A stretch of DNA of 64,000 nt from Opitutia bacterium (GCA_003569245.1 BGOM01000021.1:1-64000), one strand, 5' to 3'. Numbered from the stretch's first letter, positions 42,311 to 52,911 are shown. Translations and numbers: made by a program. The notes: generated by a model from the letters alone, not told the origin.

Positions 42311-44029
42311 GTGACGACCGCCGACGATTTCGTCATCCAATTCATCCAAGACAAGGGTCTCGTGACCTCGGCCCAGGTCGCCGAAGCGAGAGCCGAGCTA
42401 GGCCAGGTCCCGGAGGGGCAGCACCCCGACACCGCCGCCTTGGCGAAGTTGGTCGAAGGGGGGAAGGTCACCTGGGCCGCCATCACCCAGGCGCTGGGCC
42501 TCGAGTTCGACATGGAGGTCGTCGATGTCGCCCAGGTCACCCCGGCCGAGGATCTCCTGAAGCTCGTGAGCCGGGAGCAGGCCGAGCGCCAGAACCTCCT
42601 GCCGCTCCAGATGGACGGGGTCGAACTGCTGGTCGCGATCGCGGACCCGCTCGACACCGAGACCCTCGACTCCCTTTCCCGGGTGCTCAAGCTCCCGATC
42701 AACCCCAAGCTCGCGACGCCCGACTCCCTGAAGGCCGCGATCGCGCGTTGCTACGGCGGGGGCCAGATGAACGTCTCCTACTCCGACGTCTTCGGCAAGG
42801 CCGAGGGCGACGGGCTCTCCGTCGAGCTGCCGCAGGGCGGGGACGTCAAGGAGGACGACGCCCCGATCATCCGCTACGTCAACTCGCTGATCGTCGACGC
42901 CATCCGCCGCAAGGCGTCCGACATCCACCTCGAGCCCCTCGAGAAGCGTTTCCGCGTGCGTTTCCGCATCGACGGCGTGCTGCAGGAGATGAAGGGCCCG
43001 CCCAAGCGCCTGCAGGCCTCGATCATCTCCCGCCTCAAGCTCATGGCCGAGGTCTCCCTCGCCGAGAAACGCATCCCGCAGGACGGCCGCATCCAGGCCC
43101 GTACCGGCGGCCGTGACATCGACTTGCGCGTGTCCGTCCTCCCGACCGTCTACGGCGAGTCGATCGTCATGCGCATCCTCGACAAGGAAGGCCTCAAGCT
43201 CGGCCTCCCCGAGCTCGGCTTCTTCGCCGACGACCAGGCCAAGTTCCAGGGCCTCATCTCGGGCTCCGACGGCGTCTTCCTCGTCACCGGCCCGACCGGT
43301 TCCGGCAAGTCGACCACGCTCTATTCGGCGCTGAACTACATCAACAAGCCCGACCGCAAGATCATCACCGTCGAGGACCCGGTCGAGTACCAGATGGCCG
43401 GCATCAACCAGGTGCAGGTCAAGCGCGACGTCGGCATGACCTTCGCCGCCGCGCTCCGCGCGATGCTCCGCCAGGCGCCGAACATCGTGATGATCGGGGA
43501 AATCCGCGACCTGGAGACCGCCGAGATCGCGATCAACGCGGCCCTCACCGGCCACATGGTGTTCTCGACCCTCCACACCAACGACTCCGTCAGCGCCGTC
43601 ACCCGTCTCGTCGACATCGGCGTCAAGCCCTTCCTCGTCTCCGCCGCGCTCCGCGGCGCCCTCGCCCAGCGCCTCGTGCGCCGGGTCTGCCAGTCCTGCG
43701 CCAAGCCCTACAAGCCCACCGCCAAGGAGCTCTACTCCATCGGGATGACCGAGCAGGACATCGCCGGCGCGACGCCGATGAAGGGCGCCGGTTGCGCGAA
43801 GTGCGGCGAACGCGGCTACAAGGGCCGCCGCGGCGTCTTCGAGCTCTTCGTCATCACCGAGGAGATCCAGGAGATGATCTACTCCGGCGCCACCCTCGTC
43901 GACCTCCGCCGCAAGGCCCGCGAGGCCGGCATGCGCACGATGCGCGAGGACGGCCAGCGCAAGGTCGCCTCCGGCATGACCACGATCGAAGAGGTCATGG
44001 GCGCCACCGTCGCCGACGACGTACTCTGA
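42311..44029 (+). CDS. GspE/PilB family ATPase (first copy), GTG start
   Basis: N-terminal MshEN-like region, [60 protein letters not shown], tetra-Cys [22 protein letters not shown]. Confidence 0.93.
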   Translation: MTTADDFVIQFIQDKGLVTSAQVAEARAELGQVPEGQHPDTAALAKLVEGGKVTWAAITQALGLEFDMEVVDVAQVTPAEDLLKLVSREQAERQNLLPLQMDGVELLVAIADPLDTETLDSLSRVLKLPINPKLATPDSLKAAIARCYGGGQMNVSYSDVFGKAEGDGLSVELPQGGDVKEDDAPIIRYVNSLIVDAIRRKASDIHLEPLEKRFRVRFRIDGVLQEMKGPPKRLQASIISRLKLMAEVSLAEKRIPQDGRIQARTGGRDIDLRVSVLPTVYGESIVMRILDKEGLKLGLPELGFFADDQAKFQGLISGSDGVFLVTGPTGSGKSTTLYSALNYINKPDRKIITVEDPVEYQMAGINQVQVKRDVGMTFAAALRAMLRQAPNIVMIGEIRDLETAEIAINAALTGHMVFSTLHTNDSVSAVTRLVDIGVKPFLVSAALRGALAQRLVRRVCQSCAKPYKPTAKELYSIGMTEQDIAGATPMKGAGCAKCGERGYKGRRGVFELFVITEEIQEMIYSGATLVDLRRKAREAGMRTMREDGQRKVASGMTTIEEVMGATVADDVL

Positions 44030-44031
44030 CC

Positions 44032-45102
44032 ATGGCTTACGATATCCACCAGCTCCTCGAGGCGATGATCGAGAACGGCGCCTCCGACCTGCACCTGCAC
44101 GTGGGCCGCGCCCCCAGCCTCCGCGTCTCCGGCAGCGTCGTCTCCATCGAGGGCGCCGCCCTTTCCCCCGCGGACACCGAGGCCCTCGTCCAGTCCATCA
44201 CCCCGCCCGAGCAGCTCGAGCGGCTCAAGCGCGACGGCGGTTGCGATTACGGCTTCTCCTTCCACAAGAAGGCCCGCTTCCGCGTCAACGTCTACCGCGG
44301 CAAGGGCGTCCTGGGCATGGTGCTCCGCCTGATCCCGGCCAAGATGTTCACCCTCGAGCAGCTCCGGCTCCCCCCGATGATCAAGGACCTGCTGCGCCGC
44401 CCGCGCGGCCTGATCCTCGTCACCGGCCCGACCGGCTCCGGCAAGTCGACCACGCTCGCCTCGATGATCGACTGGGTGAACCAGAACGAGGACGGCCACA
44501 TCGTCACCATCGAGGACCCGATCGAGTATTACCACGCGCACAAGAACTGCGTGGTGACCCAGCGCGAGGTGCATAACGACGTGCCCAGCTTCGCCGACGG
44601 CATCCGCTCGGCCCTCCGCCAGGACCCCGACGTCATCCTCATCGGCGAGATGCGCGACCTCGAGACCATCGAGGCCGCCGTCTCCGCCGCCGAGACGGGC
44701 CACCTCGTCTTCGGCACCCTCCACACGACCGGCGCCGCCCGCACCGTCGACCGCATCCTGGACGCGTTCCCCGCCGGGGCCCGCGACCAGATCCGCGTCC
44801 AGCTCGCCTCCTCCGTCGTCGCCGTCATCTCCCAGTGCCTTCTGCGGACCACCGACGACAAGCGTGTCGCCGCCTACGAGATCATGATCCGGACCGACGG
44901 CATCGCGGCCAAGATCCGCGAGAACAAGACGTTCCAGATCACCTCCGACATCGAGACCGGGGCCGCCCGCGGCATGCGCACCCTGGACGCCGACCTGCTG
45001 GCCCTCTTCAACCAGGGCATCATCGCCGAGGAGGAGGTCTTCAACTACGCCCAGGACGCCGAGATGATGCGCCAGCGCATCAAGGGCGGCGCCGCCCGCT
45101 GA
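44032..45102 (+). CDS. pilT: Twitching motility retraction ATPase PilT
   Basis: [92 protein letters not shown], no tetra-Cys region. Confidence 0.93.
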   Translation: MAYDIHQLLEAMIENGASDLHLHVGRAPSLRVSGSVVSIEGAALSPADTEALVQSITPPEQLERLKRDGGCDYGFSFHKKARFRVNVYRGKGVLGMVLRLIPAKMFTLEQLRLPPMIKDLLRRPRGLILVTGPTGSGKSTTLASMIDWVNQNEDGHIVTIEDPIEYYHAHKNCVVTQREVHNDVPSFADGIRSALRQDPDVILIGEMRDLETIEAAVSAAETGHLVFGTLHTTGAARTVDRILDAFPAGARDQIRVQLASSVVAVISQCLLRTTDDKRVAAYEIMIRTDGIAAKIRENKTFQITSDIETGAARGMRTLDADLLALFNQGIIAEEEVFNYAQDAEMMRQRIKGGAAR

Positions 45103-45115
45103 CCCCGCCTTTCCC

Positions 45116-46801
45116 ATGTTTGACGACCATAGCGACCTTCTCCGCGAAATCGCCCTCGAGGCGGGCCTCGTGGACCAGACCCAAGCCGACGAGATCTGGG
45201 AGTCCCACGCCACGACGGGCAAGTCCTTCGCGGCCGGCCTGATCGACGCCGGCCTCGCGGACCGTCCCGCGATCCTGCAGGCCGTCGCGGACCATCTCCA
45301 CGTCCAGTATTACTCGGTCGTGCCCGCGGAGCCCGACGCCGAGGTCATCCGGCTGCTCAAGCCCGCCCAGGCCCACAAGTACATGGTGGTGCCCGTGGCC
45401 GACGAGGCCGGCAAGCTCACCCTGCTCGCCAAGGACCCCTTCAACTACGGCGCCGTCAACGAGCTCACCTTCATCCTCAAGCGCGACATCGAGCTGGCGG
45501 TCGGCGATCCGGAGCAGGTCGAGGCCGGCGTGATCCGCAGCTACGGCGAGGCCTCGGCCACGTCGATGGACGACCTCCTCGGCGAGTTCGAGCAGGTCGA
45601 GGGCGGCGCCGCCGTCACCGACGAGGACGTGACCAAGCAGGCCAGCCAGGCCCCGATCATCCGCTTCGTCGACCTGGTGCTCCAGGAGGCCGTCAAGGCC
45701 AAGGCGTCCGACATCCATTTCGAGCCGTTCGAGGACCAGTTCCGCATCCGCTACCGCATCGACGGTTCGCTGTACGAGATGGCCCCGCCGCCCAAGAACC
45801 TGGCGTCGGCCGTCATCGCGCGCGTCAAGGTCCTCTCCGCCCTCAACATCGCCGAGCGCCGCGTCCCGCAGGACGGCCGCATCAAGACCACCATCGGCGG
45901 GCGCGCCATCGACCTCCGCGTGTCGACCCTCCCGACGCAGTTCGGCGAGTCCGTCGTGCTCCGCATCCTGGACAAGACCGTCGTCAACCTGAGCCTCGAC
46001 GCGCTGTCGATGCAGGACGACATCAAGGAGGGCATCCGCGCGATGGTCGGCCGCCCCAACGGCATCTTCATCGTCACGGGCCCGACCGGCTCCGGCAAGA
46101 CCACCACCCTGTACTCCGCGCTCCGCGAGGTGAACACCGAGGACGTCAAGATCCTCACCGCCGAGGACCCCGTCGAGTACGAGGTCGAAGGCATCATGCA
46201 GGTCCCGATCAACCACCAGGTCGGCCTGACCTTCGCCGCGGCGCTCCGCTCCTTCCTGCGTCAGGACCCCGACACGATCATGGTCGGCGAGATCCGCGAC
46301 CTCGAGACCGCCCAGATCGCCGTGCAGGCGTCCCTGACCGGCCACGTCGTGCTCTCCACGCTCCACACCAACGACGCTCCGGGCGCCGTCACCCGTCTCA
46401 TCGACATGGGGCTGGAGCCGTTCCTCATCTCCGCCTCGCTCGAAGGCGTGCTCGCCCAGCGCCTCCTGCGCCGCATCTGCAAGGGCTGCCGCACCGCCTA
46501 CGAGCCCGACAAGGAGGTCATCAACATGCTCGACGTGGACGCGCTCGAGATCGCCAACCGCAAGTTCTACTTCGGCAAGGGCTGCCCCGAGTGCAACCGC
46601 TCGGGCTACCGCGGCCGCCAGGGCCTCTTCGAGCTGATGACCATCAGCGACCCGATCCGCACCCTCATCACCCAGAAGGCCCCGACCCTGGTGCTCAAGC
46701 AGAAGGCGATCGAGGTGGGCATGCGCCCGCTCCGCGAGGACGGCCTGCGCTGCATCTTCGACGGCCACACCACCATCGAGGAAGTCCTCAAGTACACCTG
46801 A
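45116..46801 (+). CDS. GspE/PilB family ATPase (second copy)
   Basis: [105 protein letters not shown]. Confidence 0.95.
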   Translation: MFDDHSDLLREIALEAGLVDQTQADEIWESHATTGKSFAAGLIDAGLADRPAILQAVADHLHVQYYSVVPAEPDAEVIRLLKPAQAHKYMVVPVADEAGKLTLLAKDPFNYGAVNELTFILKRDIELAVGDPEQVEAGVIRSYGEASATSMDDLLGEFEQVEGGAAVTDEDVTKQASQAPIIRFVDLVLQEAVKAKASDIHFEPFEDQFRIRYRIDGSLYEMAPPPKNLASAVIARVKVLSALNIAERRVPQDGRIKTTIGGRAIDLRVSTLPTQFGESVVLRILDKTVVNLSLDALSMQDDIKEGIRAMVGRPNGIFIVTGPTGSGKTTTLYSALREVNTEDVKILTAEDPVEYEVEGIMQVPINHQVGLTFAAALRSFLRQDPDTIMVGEIRDLETAQIAVQASLTGHVVLSTLHTNDAPGAVTRLIDMGLEPFLISASLEGVLAQRLLRRICKGCRTAYEPDKEVINMLDVDALEIANRKFYFGKGCPECNRSGYRGRQGLFELMTISDPIRTLITQKAPTLVLKQKAIEVGMRPLREDGLRCIFDGHTTIEEVLKYT

Positions 46802-46823
46802 ATCCCTTACCCATCCCCATCCC

Positions 46824-48065
46824 ATGCCCGACTACAAGTACAACGCGATCGACCGCAACGGCGCCCAGACCTCCGGCAAGATCGACGCGGCCAGCGAGGA
46901 GCAGGCCCGCCAGAAGCTCATGGCCCGCGGCCTCATGGTCACGACCCTGACCGGGGACGGCGGCGCGGCCAAGCCCCTCGTCGGCGGCGCCCCCGCCAAG
47001 AAGCCCGGCTTCAGCTTCGGCGCCAAGGTCACCCAGGACGACGTCACCGTGATGACCCGCCAGCTGGCGACCCTCATCACCGCCGGCCTGCCGCTGCTCC
47101 GCGCGCTCGAGCTGATCCACCGGCAGGAACGCAACCCCGTGTTCAAGGGCATCCTCGGCAACATCGCCGAGAGCGTCTCGCAGGGTAACAACCTCTCCGA
47201 GGCCCTGCAGGCCCACCCCAAGGTCTTCGACCGCCTGTTCGTGAACATGATCCGCGCGGGCGAGGCCGGCGGCGTGCTCGACAAGGTCCTGGACCGCCTC
47301 GCCAAGTTCCGCGAGAAGGCTTCCCGCATCCAGAAGAAGGTGAAGTCCGCGATGGTCTACCCGGCCGTCGTCGTGACCGTGGCCGTGGTCATCGTCTTCA
47401 TCCTGATGGTGAAGGTCGTCCCCTCCTTCCAGAACCTGCTCAGCGGCCAGAAGACGCAGATGCCGGCGCTCACCGCGTTCGTCGTCGGCATCTCCGACGC
47501 CCTCGTCACCTACTGGTACGTCACCCCGATCGCGCTGGTGGGCATCGTCGTCGGCTTCAAGGCGTGGCTGGCCTCCCCCAAGGGCAAGGAGATCTTCGAC
47601 CGCATCATCTTCAAGCTCCCGAAGGTGGGCGGCTTCGTGCAGATCGTCTCGGTCTCGCGGTTCGCGCGCACCTTCGGCACCCTGATGGCCTCCGGCGTGC
47701 CGATCCTGCAGGCGATCAACATCACCCGCGACACCCTGGACAACGTCGTCATCGCCAAGTCGCTCGAGCGCGTCCATGACCGCGTGCGCGACGGCGAGCC
47801 GCTCTCCGTCCCGCTCGAGCAGACGGGCGTCTTCCCGCAGATGGTCACCTCGATGATCCAGGTCGGCGAGGAGACGGGCCAGCTGCCCGAGATGCTCAAC
47901 CGCGTGGCCGACATCTACGACGAGGAGGTCGACAACGCCGTCGGCGCGCTGACTTCCATCATCGAGCCCGTGCTCATCGTGGGTCTGGCGGTGGTCGTCG
48001 GCACGATCGTCCTCGCGATGTTCCTCCCGCTCATCGCGCTGATCACCAAGATGTCCGGCGGCTGA
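46824..48065 (+). CDS. pilC: Type II secretion/type IV pilus inner membrane protein (GspF/PilC)
   Basis: YKYNAIDRNGAQTSGKIDAASEEQARQKLMARGL, TRQLATLITAGLPLLRALELI, RFARTFGTLMASGVPILQAINI, MIQVGEETGQLPEML. Confidence 0.94.
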   Translation: MPDYKYNAIDRNGAQTSGKIDAASEEQARQKLMARGLMVTTLTGDGGAAKPLVGGAPAKKPGFSFGAKVTQDDVTVMTRQLATLITAGLPLLRALELIHRQERNPVFKGILGNIAESVSQGNNLSEALQAHPKVFDRLFVNMIRAGEAGGVLDKVLDRLAKFREKASRIQKKVKSAMVYPAVVVTVAVVIVFILMVKVVPSFQNLLSGQKTQMPALTAFVVGISDALVTYWYVTPIALVGIVVGFKAWLASPKGKEIFDRIIFKLPKVGGFVQIVSVSRFARTFGTLMASGVPILQAINITRDTLDNVVIAKSLERVHDRVRDGEPLSVPLEQTGVFPQMVTSMIQVGEETGQLPEMLNRVADIYDEEVDNAVGALTSIIEPVLIVGLAVVVGTIVLAMFLPLIALITKMSGG

Positions 48066-48090
48066 GGCCGCCCGGATTCCCGGTACGACG

Positions 48091-48123
48091 AAGCCCGGCC
48101 CGCAAGGTGCCGGGCTTTTGTTT
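48091..48123 (+). terminator. Rho-independent terminator after pilC
   Basis: AAGCCCGGC-CCGCAAGGT-GCCGGGCTT-TTG. Confidence 0.75.
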
Positions 48124-48154
48124 GGCGGGGCGGGGGAGCGACCCCCGAAAAAGG

Positions 48155-48193
48155 AGGCGGCTTGCATACCCCTATGCAAGCCGCCTGTTTTTT
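48155..48193. terminator. Strong bidirectional hairpin terminator
   Basis: 14-bp perfect stem AGGCGGCTTGCATA-CCCC-TATGCAAGCCGCCT, followed by GTTTTTT and preceded by GAAAAAGG. Confidence 0.88.
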
Positions 48194-48337
48194 ACTGCTT
48201 TATCTTACTTACCCCATTGTCCCGTAGGACAAAGTTAACAGGAGATATCGTTCAAATACTCCAGGGACTGACAAGTTCAAAGTGATGGGTATTTTTACTC
48301 ACCCGCAAGCCTTTGAATAAGAACGATTTGAAATTGG

Positions 48338-48412
48338 GTGCAGGGGTAGGATTTGAACCTACGACCTTCAGGTTATGAGCCTGACGAGCTAACCGGGCTG
48401 CTCCACCCTGCA
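48338..48412 (-). tRNA. tRNA-Met (CAT), initiator-like D arm
   Basis: TGCAGGG TG GAGC AGCCCGGTTA GCTC G TCAGG CTCATAA CCTGA AGGTC GTAGG TTCAAAT CCTAC CCCTGCA C CCA; A11:U24 initiator hallmark. Confidence 0.9.
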
Positions 48413-48555
48413 ATCAGTGGAAGGTGGAATAGAGGGCGGACCGGCCAGCGGTGCAAGCCCATTTTTAGGGACCGGAGGCTCCCCTGCCAGGGGCGGAGAA
48501 AGGGGTTGAAGGAAAAAATCCCTCATCAACAATCTTCGCTACCCCGAGTCGTCCG

Positions 48556-49881
48556 ATGAGCGAAGAAACTCCCCCTCCTCCCCCTGCGGACGACCTTTCC
48601 CCGGTCGACCCGTCCGGGTCGTCCTCCGAGGGCCTGCCGGAGCCGGAATTGAAGACCGCGCGTCAGCGCCGCTCCTTCTGGCAGAAGCTTGGCGGCGAAG
48701 GCCTGACCATCTCGCTGATCATCCACGGGGTGCTCATCCTGATCGCCGCGATCTGGGTGATCTCCACCGTCACGGATTCGGTCAAGAAGGACCCGGACAG
48801 CTTCGCCACCGGCGCGGGCGGCGGCAATGCGGGCGACCGCGCCAAGGTCCAGCCGCACAAGATCCAGCCCAAGAACGCCAAGACCCTGGCGAAGAACGCG
48901 GCGCGTATCACCTCGAAGAGCACCACGGCCACCATCTCCCTGCCGGACCTACCGGTCTCCTCCAGCGCCTCGATGATGTCGGGCATGACCGCGGGCGGCG
49001 GCTCCAAAGGCTTCGGCGGCGGTTCCGGCGGCGGCATCGGCTCCGGGATGGGCGTCGGCGTCGGCAACGGCCGCAACTTCGTCGGCAAGTCGGTCATGGG
49101 CGCGAAGATCTTCGCCGCCAAGATCGCCGTCTTCATGGACGCCTCCGGCTCGATGTCGAACTACCTCGACCGCGTCGAGGCCGAGATCCGCAAGCAGTTC
49201 CCGGACGCCGATGTCTTCTGTTACAACGGGCTCTTCATCACCGTCCAGGATGGCATGGTCATCGGGGGTGATAACTTCCGCGGCCAGCCGGTCCGCTCCT
49301 CCGGCCTGGGGGTGCGCGAGACCGACCAGAAGAAGCTCACGGGCGCGGGCAAGAACATCTACAAGAAGTTCGACGACAACTTCAAGATGGGCTCCGCCGG
49401 CGCCTGGATCGACATCATGCGCCAGCAACGCTCCTACGACGCGCTGGTGCTCTTCTCCGACTTCCAGGACGGCGTGACGCAGTTCCGCATCAAGGGCGAG
49501 AAGGCCGAGACCAACGTCCAGGGCGGCGGCTACCCGATCGTGTATTACGACGGCATCCGCGCCGACGTGGCCCGCGGCAACGACACCCGCAAGCCGACGG
49601 AGAAGCGCTGGGAGGACGAGTGGCTCAAGTCTTTCTCCGACGCCAAGGACGGCAAGGGACCGCGCCTTTACTGTTTCTCCACCCAGGTCGAGCCGCAGCA
49701 GCTGCTCTCCAAGTGTGTCGTCGCCTCCGGCGGCCAGATCAAGATGGTCGAGTGGCTCCGCACCGGCGGTCAGCCGCCCGCGGACCCGACCGCCGCCAGC
49801 GGTGCTCCCGCCGCGGCCGGCGCGGCGCCCGCCGCCGGCGTGCCGTTGCCCGCCGCCAAAGGTTACAAGCCCCCGCGCTGA
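48556..49881 (+). CDS. Membrane-anchored von Willebrand factor A-like protein (paralog 1)
   Basis: TM GLTISLIIHGVLILIAAIWVIS, Gly-rich linker, MIDAS-like VFMDASGSMSNYL, YDALVLFSDFQDGV, GPRLYCFSTQVEPQQLLSKCVVASGG. Confidence 0.8.
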   Translation: MSEETPPPPPADDLSPVDPSGSSSEGLPEPELKTARQRRSFWQKLGGEGLTISLIIHGVLILIAAIWVISTVTDSVKKDPDSFATGAGGGNAGDRAKVQPHKIQPKNAKTLAKNAARITSKSTTATISLPDLPVSSSASMMSGMTAGGGSKGFGGGSGGGIGSGMGVGVGNGRNFVGKSVMGAKIFAAKIAVFMDASGSMSNYLDRVEAEIRKQFPDADVFCYNGLFITVQDGMVIGGDNFRGQPVRSSGLGVRETDQKKLTGAGKNIYKKFDDNFKMGSAGAWIDIMRQQRSYDALVLFSDFQDGVTQFRIKGEKAETNVQGGGYPIVYYDGIRADVARGNDTRKPTEKRWEDEWLKSFSDAKDGKGPRLYCFSTQVEPQQLLSKCVVASGGQIKMVEWLRTGGQPPADPTAASGAPAAAGAAPAAGVPLPAAKGYKPPR

Positions 49882-49953
49882 GGTCGCTCCCTCAGGTGAT
49901 GGACTCCAAGGCCCGGCGCTTGCCGGGCCTTCGTTTTGCCTAGGCTGGGAGGG

Positions 49954-51036
49954 ATGCCGTCCGACGTCCCTTTGCTCGCCGTCCGCCGAGCCCCGCGCTC
50001 GTGGCGGGGCTTCCTCGCCTCCCTGCTGGTCCACGTCGGTCTGGTAGCCCTGGCCACCTGGTTCGTCGTCTCCCGGACCACCTCGGAGCCGCCGCGTCCC
50101 GATCCCACGGTCCATGCCGTCGCCGGCGGCCGGGAAGCCGGGGGCGCGATCCCCGTCCGTCGGCCGTCGCCGGCCCGACCGGCGGCGCCGCTGCGCCGCA
50201 TCGTGGTGGCCGGAGCCGGCGGCGTGACTCTTCCCGACTTGCCGGCGATGAGCGCGCTCGGCGGCCCTGCGGAGTCGTCGGGGCTTGCCGGTCAGGCGGG
50301 GCTTGGCGGGGGCCGTGGCTTCGCCGGCGGCTCCGGCGCGGGTCTCGGCGTCGGCCAAGGCCTCGCCGCGGGCTTCGTCGGCAAGCCCGTGCTCGGCGCG
50401 ACCATCCGGGCCCTGAAGGTCGCGGTCTACCTGGATTGCTCGGGCTCGATGAAGCCGTACCTCGAGCGCGTGGAGGCCGAGATCCGGAAACAGTTCCCGG
50501 ACGCGGATGTGTTCCGTTTCGATGGCGCCCGCGTGGTGGCCTTGGACGACGCTATCGTCCATGGGCGGCATTTCCGCGGCGAACCGCCGAGGCTGCGCGA
50601 GGGGCCCACCGAGACCGTGGTGGCGACACTCACGTCGGCGGGGCAGCGCCTGCAGGCGAAGATCCGCGAAGCGTGCGAGAAGGGCTCGCTCGGCGCGTGG
50701 CTCGACCGGCTCCTCACCGAGCCCTACGACGCCCTCGTCGTATTCTCGGACTTCCAAGATGGGGTCCGCATCTACGAGGAGGGGGCCAAGGGCGCCCCGC
50801 ACCTGATCTACTCCGACAGCGCCTACCACCGGGTGAACCAACGCAAGGCTCCGAGCTACCGGTGGGAGCGCGCGTGGCTCGAGGCCTTCGGCCGGGCCGA
50901 CCGCCACCAAGGTCCCCGGCTCTACCTCTACAGCATCCAGACCACGCCGCAGGCTTTCCTCCTGCGATGTGTCGAGGCCTCGGGCGGGGCCGCCGTCGAC
51001 GTCGGGTGGCTGCGCTCGGGTCGCCGGGGGCGCTGA
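49954..51036 (+). CDS. Membrane-anchored von Willebrand factor A-like protein (paralog 2)
   Basis: TM FLASLLVHVGLVALATWFVV, Gly-rich linker, VYLDCSGSMKPYL, RVEAEIRKQFPDADVF identical to paralog 1, YDALVVFSDFQDGV. Confidence 0.8.
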   Translation: MPSDVPLLAVRRAPRSWRGFLASLLVHVGLVALATWFVVSRTTSEPPRPDPTVHAVAGGREAGGAIPVRRPSPARPAAPLRRIVVAGAGGVTLPDLPAMSALGGPAESSGLAGQAGLGGGRGFAGGSGAGLGVGQGLAAGFVGKPVLGATIRALKVAVYLDCSGSMKPYLERVEAEIRKQFPDADVFRFDGARVVALDDAIVHGRHFRGEPPRLREGPTETVVATLTSAGQRLQAKIREACEKGSLGAWLDRLLTEPYDALVVFSDFQDGVRIYEEGAKGAPHLIYSDSAYHRVNQRKAPSYRWERAWLEAFGRADRHQGPRLYLYSIQTTPQAFLLRCVEASGGAAVDVGWLRSGRRGR

Positions 51037-51081
51037 TGCCTTGGCGGTTGCACCGGGCAGGTAGCCCGCTTGGATGGAGCC

Positions 51082-51504
51082 ATGGCCCCTTTCACCGTCG
51101 AGCACCGCGCCCAATTCGCCGACACGGACGCCGCGGGCATCGTGCACTTCACGACGATCCTCTTCTGGGTCGAGGCCACGGAGGAGGCGCTCTTCCGCGA
51201 GCTCGGCCTGCCGTTCCTGAAGGCCGACGGCGCCAAGCTCAGCGGCTTCCCGCGCGTGCGCGTGGAGTGCGACTACCTTTCGCCGGTGCACCGTGGCGAG
51301 GTCGTGGCGGTGACGCTCACGCCGGTCGAGATCGGCGACAAGAAGCTGGTCTGGGGCTTCGCCGCGCAGGTCGGTGACCGCCCGGTCGCGAAGGGCGCCC
51401 TGACCACCGTCTACGCCTGGCGGGAAGGGCAGGGCCCCATGTCGGCCGCGCTCGTGCCGCTCGACGTCAAGACGGCCCTGCAGAAGCGCTTCGGCCTGGG
51501 CTGA
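51082..51504 (+). CDS. Acyl-CoA thioesterase (4HBT/hotdog fold)
   Basis: FADTDAAGIVHFTTILFWVEATEEALFRELGLP, RVECDYLSPVHRGEVVAV. Confidence 0.88.
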   Translation: MAPFTVEHRAQFADTDAAGIVHFTTILFWVEATEEALFRELGLPFLKADGAKLSGFPRVRVECDYLSPVHRGEVVAVTLTPVEIGDKKLVWGFAAQVGDRPVAKGALTTVYAWREGQGPMSAALVPLDVKTALQKRFGLG

Positions 51505-51507
51505 GCC

Positions 51508-52911
51508 ATGGCGCGCTTCGGCAAAATCCTACTCTTCTTGCTGGGGGTCGTCTTCCTGTTGGACCTGCAGGTCCGTTTTCCCGAGCGCTCGGACCGCAAG
51601 CATCCGCCGAGGCTCCATGCCGACGAGGCGGTGCAGTGGTCGCTCGCCAAGGACGCCGCCGGCGGCGTACCTTACAGCGTCAACGAGGACAAGTTCCATG
51701 GCCCCGCCCTGGCCGTGGCCACCCGCGGGGTCTTCGCCGCGCGCGGCCTCGCGTTCGACGACGCCACGGTCGCCGACCTCCGGCGGATCCCCTTTTACTT
51801 CTTCGTCCTGCTCTGCGCGGTGCCGCTCTGCCTGACGGGCGTCGCCTGGCCGATGCGCCTGCTGGCTGCATTGCTGCTTTGGCGAGGCGCGGCCGGTTGC
51901 TACTTCGGGGAATACTTTATCCAGGAAACCCTCTTGGTTGCCGGCTTCGTCTGGGGGGTGCTGCTCTGGCTCCGGTCGGCCGGTGAAGCCCGTCCGGCCT
52001 GGTGGGCGGGCTTCGCGGGCGCGGCCTTCGGGCTGGCCTTGGCATGCAAGGTCACGACTGCGGCCTACCTCGGCCTCTTCGCCTTGGCGCTCGTCTGGTG
52101 CGCCCGGGACACGCTGACCTGGCGGCGGAGCGCCTGGGCCGCCGCGGGCGCGCTGGGCGTCGGGGTCGCCCTGCAGACGTCGCTCTTCACGGACGGGCAT
52201 GGTCTGGTCGCGTGGGGCCACCAGTTCGTGCGCTCTTTCGCCGTCGCCTCCGGCCACGCGGACACGCTCCCGCTCACCAACCCCGGCTACTGGGTCGCAG
52301 TCGGCGTCTGGTTGGCGCTCCTGGTCGTGGCACGCTTGCTCCGGCGTGGTCCGCGCTCCTCTGCGGATGCGCCCTTGGTGACGGCCGTCGGTTGTTTCCT
52401 CTTCCATCTGGCCTTGCCCTACAAGACACCCTGGCTGCTCTTCCTGCCGGTCTGTCTCAGCCTGACGATGGTCTGGCCGCTCCTCGCGGAAGGGGCTTGG
52501 TGGTCCCGGGCCGTCGGTTTCGCGGGCGCCACTGCCTTCTCGCTGGTCTCGGTCGCGAACCTCGATGAGCACACTGCGACGGACGCGCACATCTGGAATT
52601 TGCCGGAGCAACTTTCGTCCTATCGGGCGGATTGGCAGGCGGCGCACCCGGGGCGGCCCTTCTACGTGGCCATCGACGGGGGGCATTACTGGCCGCTGCC
52701 TTATTACCTGCGGGCTTTCCAGGTCGGCTACGGGGACTTCCCGGCCGCCGCGCAGGCCCCGGTGCGTTTCCTGGTCCGGACGGATGCGAGCGCCCCCGCG
52801 CTCCCCGGCTATCGCACCTACTCCCTCGACCTGCGCAAGGGGGAGCGTTACTGGGTCTTGCTGGATGCTTCCGTGAAAGTTAATAGACTCCCCTGCGGTC
52901 CTTTCAACTAG
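51508..52911 (+). CDS. Polytopic membrane protein, TIGR03663-like glycosyltransferase-39-related family
   Basis: LHADEAVQW..VNEDKFHGPAL..RIPFYFFVL..YFGEYFIQETLLV..ACKVTTAAYL..LALPYKTPWLLFLP. Confidence 0.7.
   Translation: MARFGKILLFLLGVVFLLDLQVRFPERSDRKHPPRLHADEAVQWSLAKDAAGGVPYSVNEDKFHGPALAVATRGVFAARGLAFDDATVADLRRIPFYFFVLLCAVPLCLTGVAWPMRLLAALLLWRGAAGCYFGEYFIQETLLVAGFVWGVLLWLRSAGEARPAWWAGFAGAAFGLALACKVTTAAYLGLFALALVWCARDTLTWRRSAWAAAGALGVGVALQTSLFTDGHGLVAWGHQFVRSFAVASGHADTLPLTNPGYWVAVGVWLALLVVARLLRRGPRSSADAPLVTAVGCFLFHLALPYKTPWLLFLPVCLSLTMVWPLLAEGAWWSRAVGFAGATAFSLVSVANLDEHTATDAHIWNLPEQLSSYRADWQAAHPGRPFYVAIDGGHYWPLPYYLRAFQVGYGDFPAAAQAPVRFLVRTDASAPALPGYRTYSLDLRKGERYWVLLDASVKVNRLPCGPFN

Noticed and set aside
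49000-49080. Gly-codon repeat (ggcggcggttccggc...) considered as a minisatellite
   Set aside because: It encodes the Gly-rich linker of the VWA-like protein, and the pattern is codon-level rather than an exact repeat.
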